Part shown: positions 62,732-64,000 of the stretch, piece by piece | Layout: each line of letters opens with the position of its first letter | Numbering within the stretch: position 1 is the stretch's first letter | Origin: Burkholderiales bacterium | Lineage (GTDB): Bacteria > Pseudomonadota > Gammaproteobacteria > Burkholderiales > Burkholderiaceae_C | DNA: 64,000 bases | Direction of reading: 5' to 3' | NCBI GenBank assembly: GCA_017302655.1 | Contig: JAFLDE010000006.1 | Span: 27,354-91,353, forward strand | Made by a program: the position numbers and the translations under genes | Notes under the pieces: generated by a model | The model's database searches: none | What the model was told of the DNA's origin: nothing | What the model saw: only the letters and a program-made list of their open reading frames with translations

Positions 62732-62992
62732 CTGAGGAAGAACCGTTTGTCAAAAAGGCCCCTCCGACGCCTAAAAGTGAGTGAAAAGAGGAAATTAACT
62801 CGGAGAACGGCGTGGCGTAGTTCGTTCACACGAGCTCAGAGCCTGCACGAGACGCGGACAGCGCTCGGTCGAGCGTAAGACCCTTTGAACAAAACTGCGG
62901 AGGCTCGAGCCCCGCTCAGCGTCGAGCCTATTGCCAAGAAAAGGCCAGCGTAGAACCTTTTGTCTGAGAGTAGGACCTCTTTGTAAGTACCC
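62732..62992 (-). repeat. Right end with four TnsB-type binding sites
   Basis: Plus-strand cores are: about 62732-62754 (AGGAAGAACCGTTTGT), 62870-62890 (AGCGTAAGACCCTTTGA), 62945-62964 (AGCGTAGAACCTTTTGT) and 62965-62992 (AGAGTAGGACCTCTTTGT). They are all in one orientation and inverted relative to the left-end sites. Four sites in the right end match the Tn7 plan. Nothing else is evident between 62693 and 62992. Confidence 0.82.
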
Positions 62993-62997
62993 AGCGG
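62993..62997. repeat. Right target-site duplication AGCGG
   Basis: This is the second copy of the five bases found just left of the element. Together with the left copy it marks a clean Tn7-type insertion. The base before it (C) also matches the left side. Confidence 0.8.
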
Positions 62998-64000
62998 GCA
63001 GGACTGGGCGTTGCTGCGAGACACCGGCGTGGTGCACCTTTTCTCCATCAGCGGCCTGCACATCACCTGCTTCGCCTGGCTGGCGGTGCAGAGCCTGAGC
63101 CGGTTGTGGCGACGCTTCCCCCGCCTTTGCGAACGCTGGCCGGCGGCCCAGGCGGCGCGGCTAGGCGGTCTGCTGTTGGCCACCGGATACGCCCTGCTTG
63201 CAGGCTGGGGCGTGCCGGCGCAGCGCACGGTGGCGCTGCTGTGGATGGTGGGCTTGCTGCATGCCAGCGGCCGACTGTGGCCCTGGCCGTTGGCGCTGCT
63301 GGTATGCGCCCTGCCCATCGCGCTGGCCGATCCCTGGGCGCTGGTGCAGCCAGGCTTCTGGCTGAGCTTTGTGGCGGTGGCCTTGCTGATGCAGCACGGA
63401 GCGCCTCTGGAAGCAGGCGCGGCCAGCGGGGGCATGGGGTTGGGCCTGAGCCGCGCGGTGCGCTCGCTCTTGCGCACGCAGGTCATCGCCACCCTGGGTC
63501 TGGCGCCGCTGCTGGTCCTGTTCTTCGGCCAGCTCAGCGTGGTGGGGGTCCTGGCGAATCTGGTGGCCGTGCCCCTGGTCACCCTGCTGCTCACACCTCT
63601 CACGCTGCTTGGCCTGCTGCTGCCGTGGCTGTGGGGCTGGGCGGCGGCGGGGGTTCATTGGCTGTTTGCACTCCTGAAGGAGCTGGCGGCTTGGCCCTGG
63701 GCGGTGTGGAGTCTGCCCGAGGCCCCGGCCGCGCTGCGCGCATTGGCCTTGATGGGCCTGATGCTCGCGGCGCTTCGCTTGCCGCGCTGGGTGCGTGCCG
63801 GAGGGGTGCTGCTGCTGGCGCCGCTCTTTCTGTGGCAGCCTCAGCGGCCTGCGCCTGGCGAGTTCCGCCTGCGCGTGTTCGACGTGGGGCAGGGCAGCGC
63901 CGTGTGGGTGCAGACGGCGCAACATGACTTGATGTACGACACCGGGCCACGCTGGGGACCGGGTGGCGGGCAAGATGCCGGTGCGCGGGTGCTGCTGCCC
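62998..64000 (+). pseudogene. comEC: comEC, 3' part (runs off the window)
   Basis: The frame continues from the 5' part: GQDWALLRDTGVVHLFSISGLH, then a polytopic competence domain with GVPAQRTVALLWMVGLLH and PWALVQPGFWLSFVAVALL. Near the window end the metallo-beta-lactamase-like domain begins (FRLRVFDVGQGSAV...). It is open to base 64000, so no decay is seen on this side. With the 5' part it gives 600 codons of uninterrupted ComEC in the window. In the present state it has no start codon or RBS and should not give functional protein. Large antisense frames here are shadows. Confidence 0.92.

Larger units (their letters stand above)
24407..62992. mobile_element. Tn7-like transposon (about 38.6 kb) inserted in comEC, carrying a defence cargo
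   Basis: The element is bounded by AGCGG duplications. Its ends match each other: the left starts TGGGTGTTTACAAACAG, and the right, reverse-complemented, reads GGGTACTTACAAAGAG. Both ends carry multiple TnsB-type sites. It encodes tnsA, tnsB, tnsC and one tnsD/TniQ. No Cas genes are present, so it is not a CRISPR-associated transposon, and no canonical full-length tnsE is seen, although the gene at 29729-30754 may be related. Cargo comprises an HNH module, BRCT protein, HAD operon, type I RM with nested CBASS, and Zorya. Composition appears less GC-rich than the flanks. Known: Tn7-like elements use TnsD to enter fixed sites and often carry defence islands. Inferred: TnsD recognises a conserved comEC sequence. 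Confidence 0.92.

Noticed and set aside
24407-62992. CRISPR-associated transposon
   Set aside because: A TniQ protein is present, but no cas genes and no direct-repeat array were seen anywhere in the window, and tnsA is intact. It reads as a classic TnsD-targeted element.
62836-63603. Leftward frame (255 codons) crossing the transposon right end into comEC
   Set aside because: It spans the element boundary, covers TnsB sites and runs antisense to comEC, so it is a chance frame.

Overview
The window reads as the chromosome of a GC-rich betaproteobacterium, probably Burkholderiales (Rubrivivax/Roseateles-like). The clues are a PEP-CTERM/PrsT exopolysaccharide-sorting pair, YajQ, ETF-ubiquinone oxidoreductase, paired TonB receptors and a DsbB-RidA-ComEC neighbourhood. 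The genus is inference only. A large mobile element interrupts this chromosome.

Left chromosomal flank (1-24406). It begins inside a TPR protein (PrsT-like), followed by a PEP-CTERM protein behind a probable sigma-54 promoter. Housekeeping genes follow: aspartic protease, yajQ, murB, CorA-type transporter, ETF-QO, SDR, YceH, cysteine synthase-like. Two tandem TonB-dependent receptors come next. Then comes a cyanophycin/arginine-scavenging cluster: secreted cyanophycinase, AstE/aspartoacylase-type metallohydrolase, basic amino-acid ABC ATPase, ArgR-like AraC regulator and two arginine N-succinyltransferase-like subunits. DUF2024, dsbB and a RidA protein follow, then the 5' part of comEC.

Mobile element (24407-62992, about 38.6 kb). 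comEC is split by a Tn7-like transposon with tnsA, tnsB, tnsC and tnsD/tniQ. It has three TnsB-type sites in the left end, four in the right end, and a duplicated AGCGG at the junctions. Removing the element plus one AGCGG copy restores the comEC frame exactly, and comEC resumes at 62998 and runs off the window.

The cargo is almost entirely defence-like. From left to right it holds: a three-gene HNH-endonuclease module divergent from a TerB-like/BRCT protein; a possible TnsE-like protein with an IS5-type DNA-binding tail; a HAD-hydrolase mini-operon; the tns core; a DUF6471 gene; one long leftward operon hsdM-hsdS-capV-dncV-cap2-cap3-hsdR-YgjP-type metalloprotease, in which a complete type II CBASS is nested inside a type I restriction-modification operon; a CapW/BrxR-type WYL regulator upstream of it with a perfect inverted repeat in its leader; and a rightward type I Zorya operon (zorABCD) preceded by a coupled ribbon-helix-helix gene and followed by a secreted staphylococcal-nuclease-family gene.

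How the parts fit. The transposon disables the DNA-uptake channel gene while bringing several layers of antiphage immunity: DNA modification and cleavage, cyclic-nucleotide abortive infection, and membrane-motor-triggered DNA degradation. Gene overlaps of 4-28 bp hold the RM-CBASS block and the Zorya block together as units. No tRNA, rRNA or CRISPR array was seen. Functional calls come from reading motifs and remembered family features; no database search was run.
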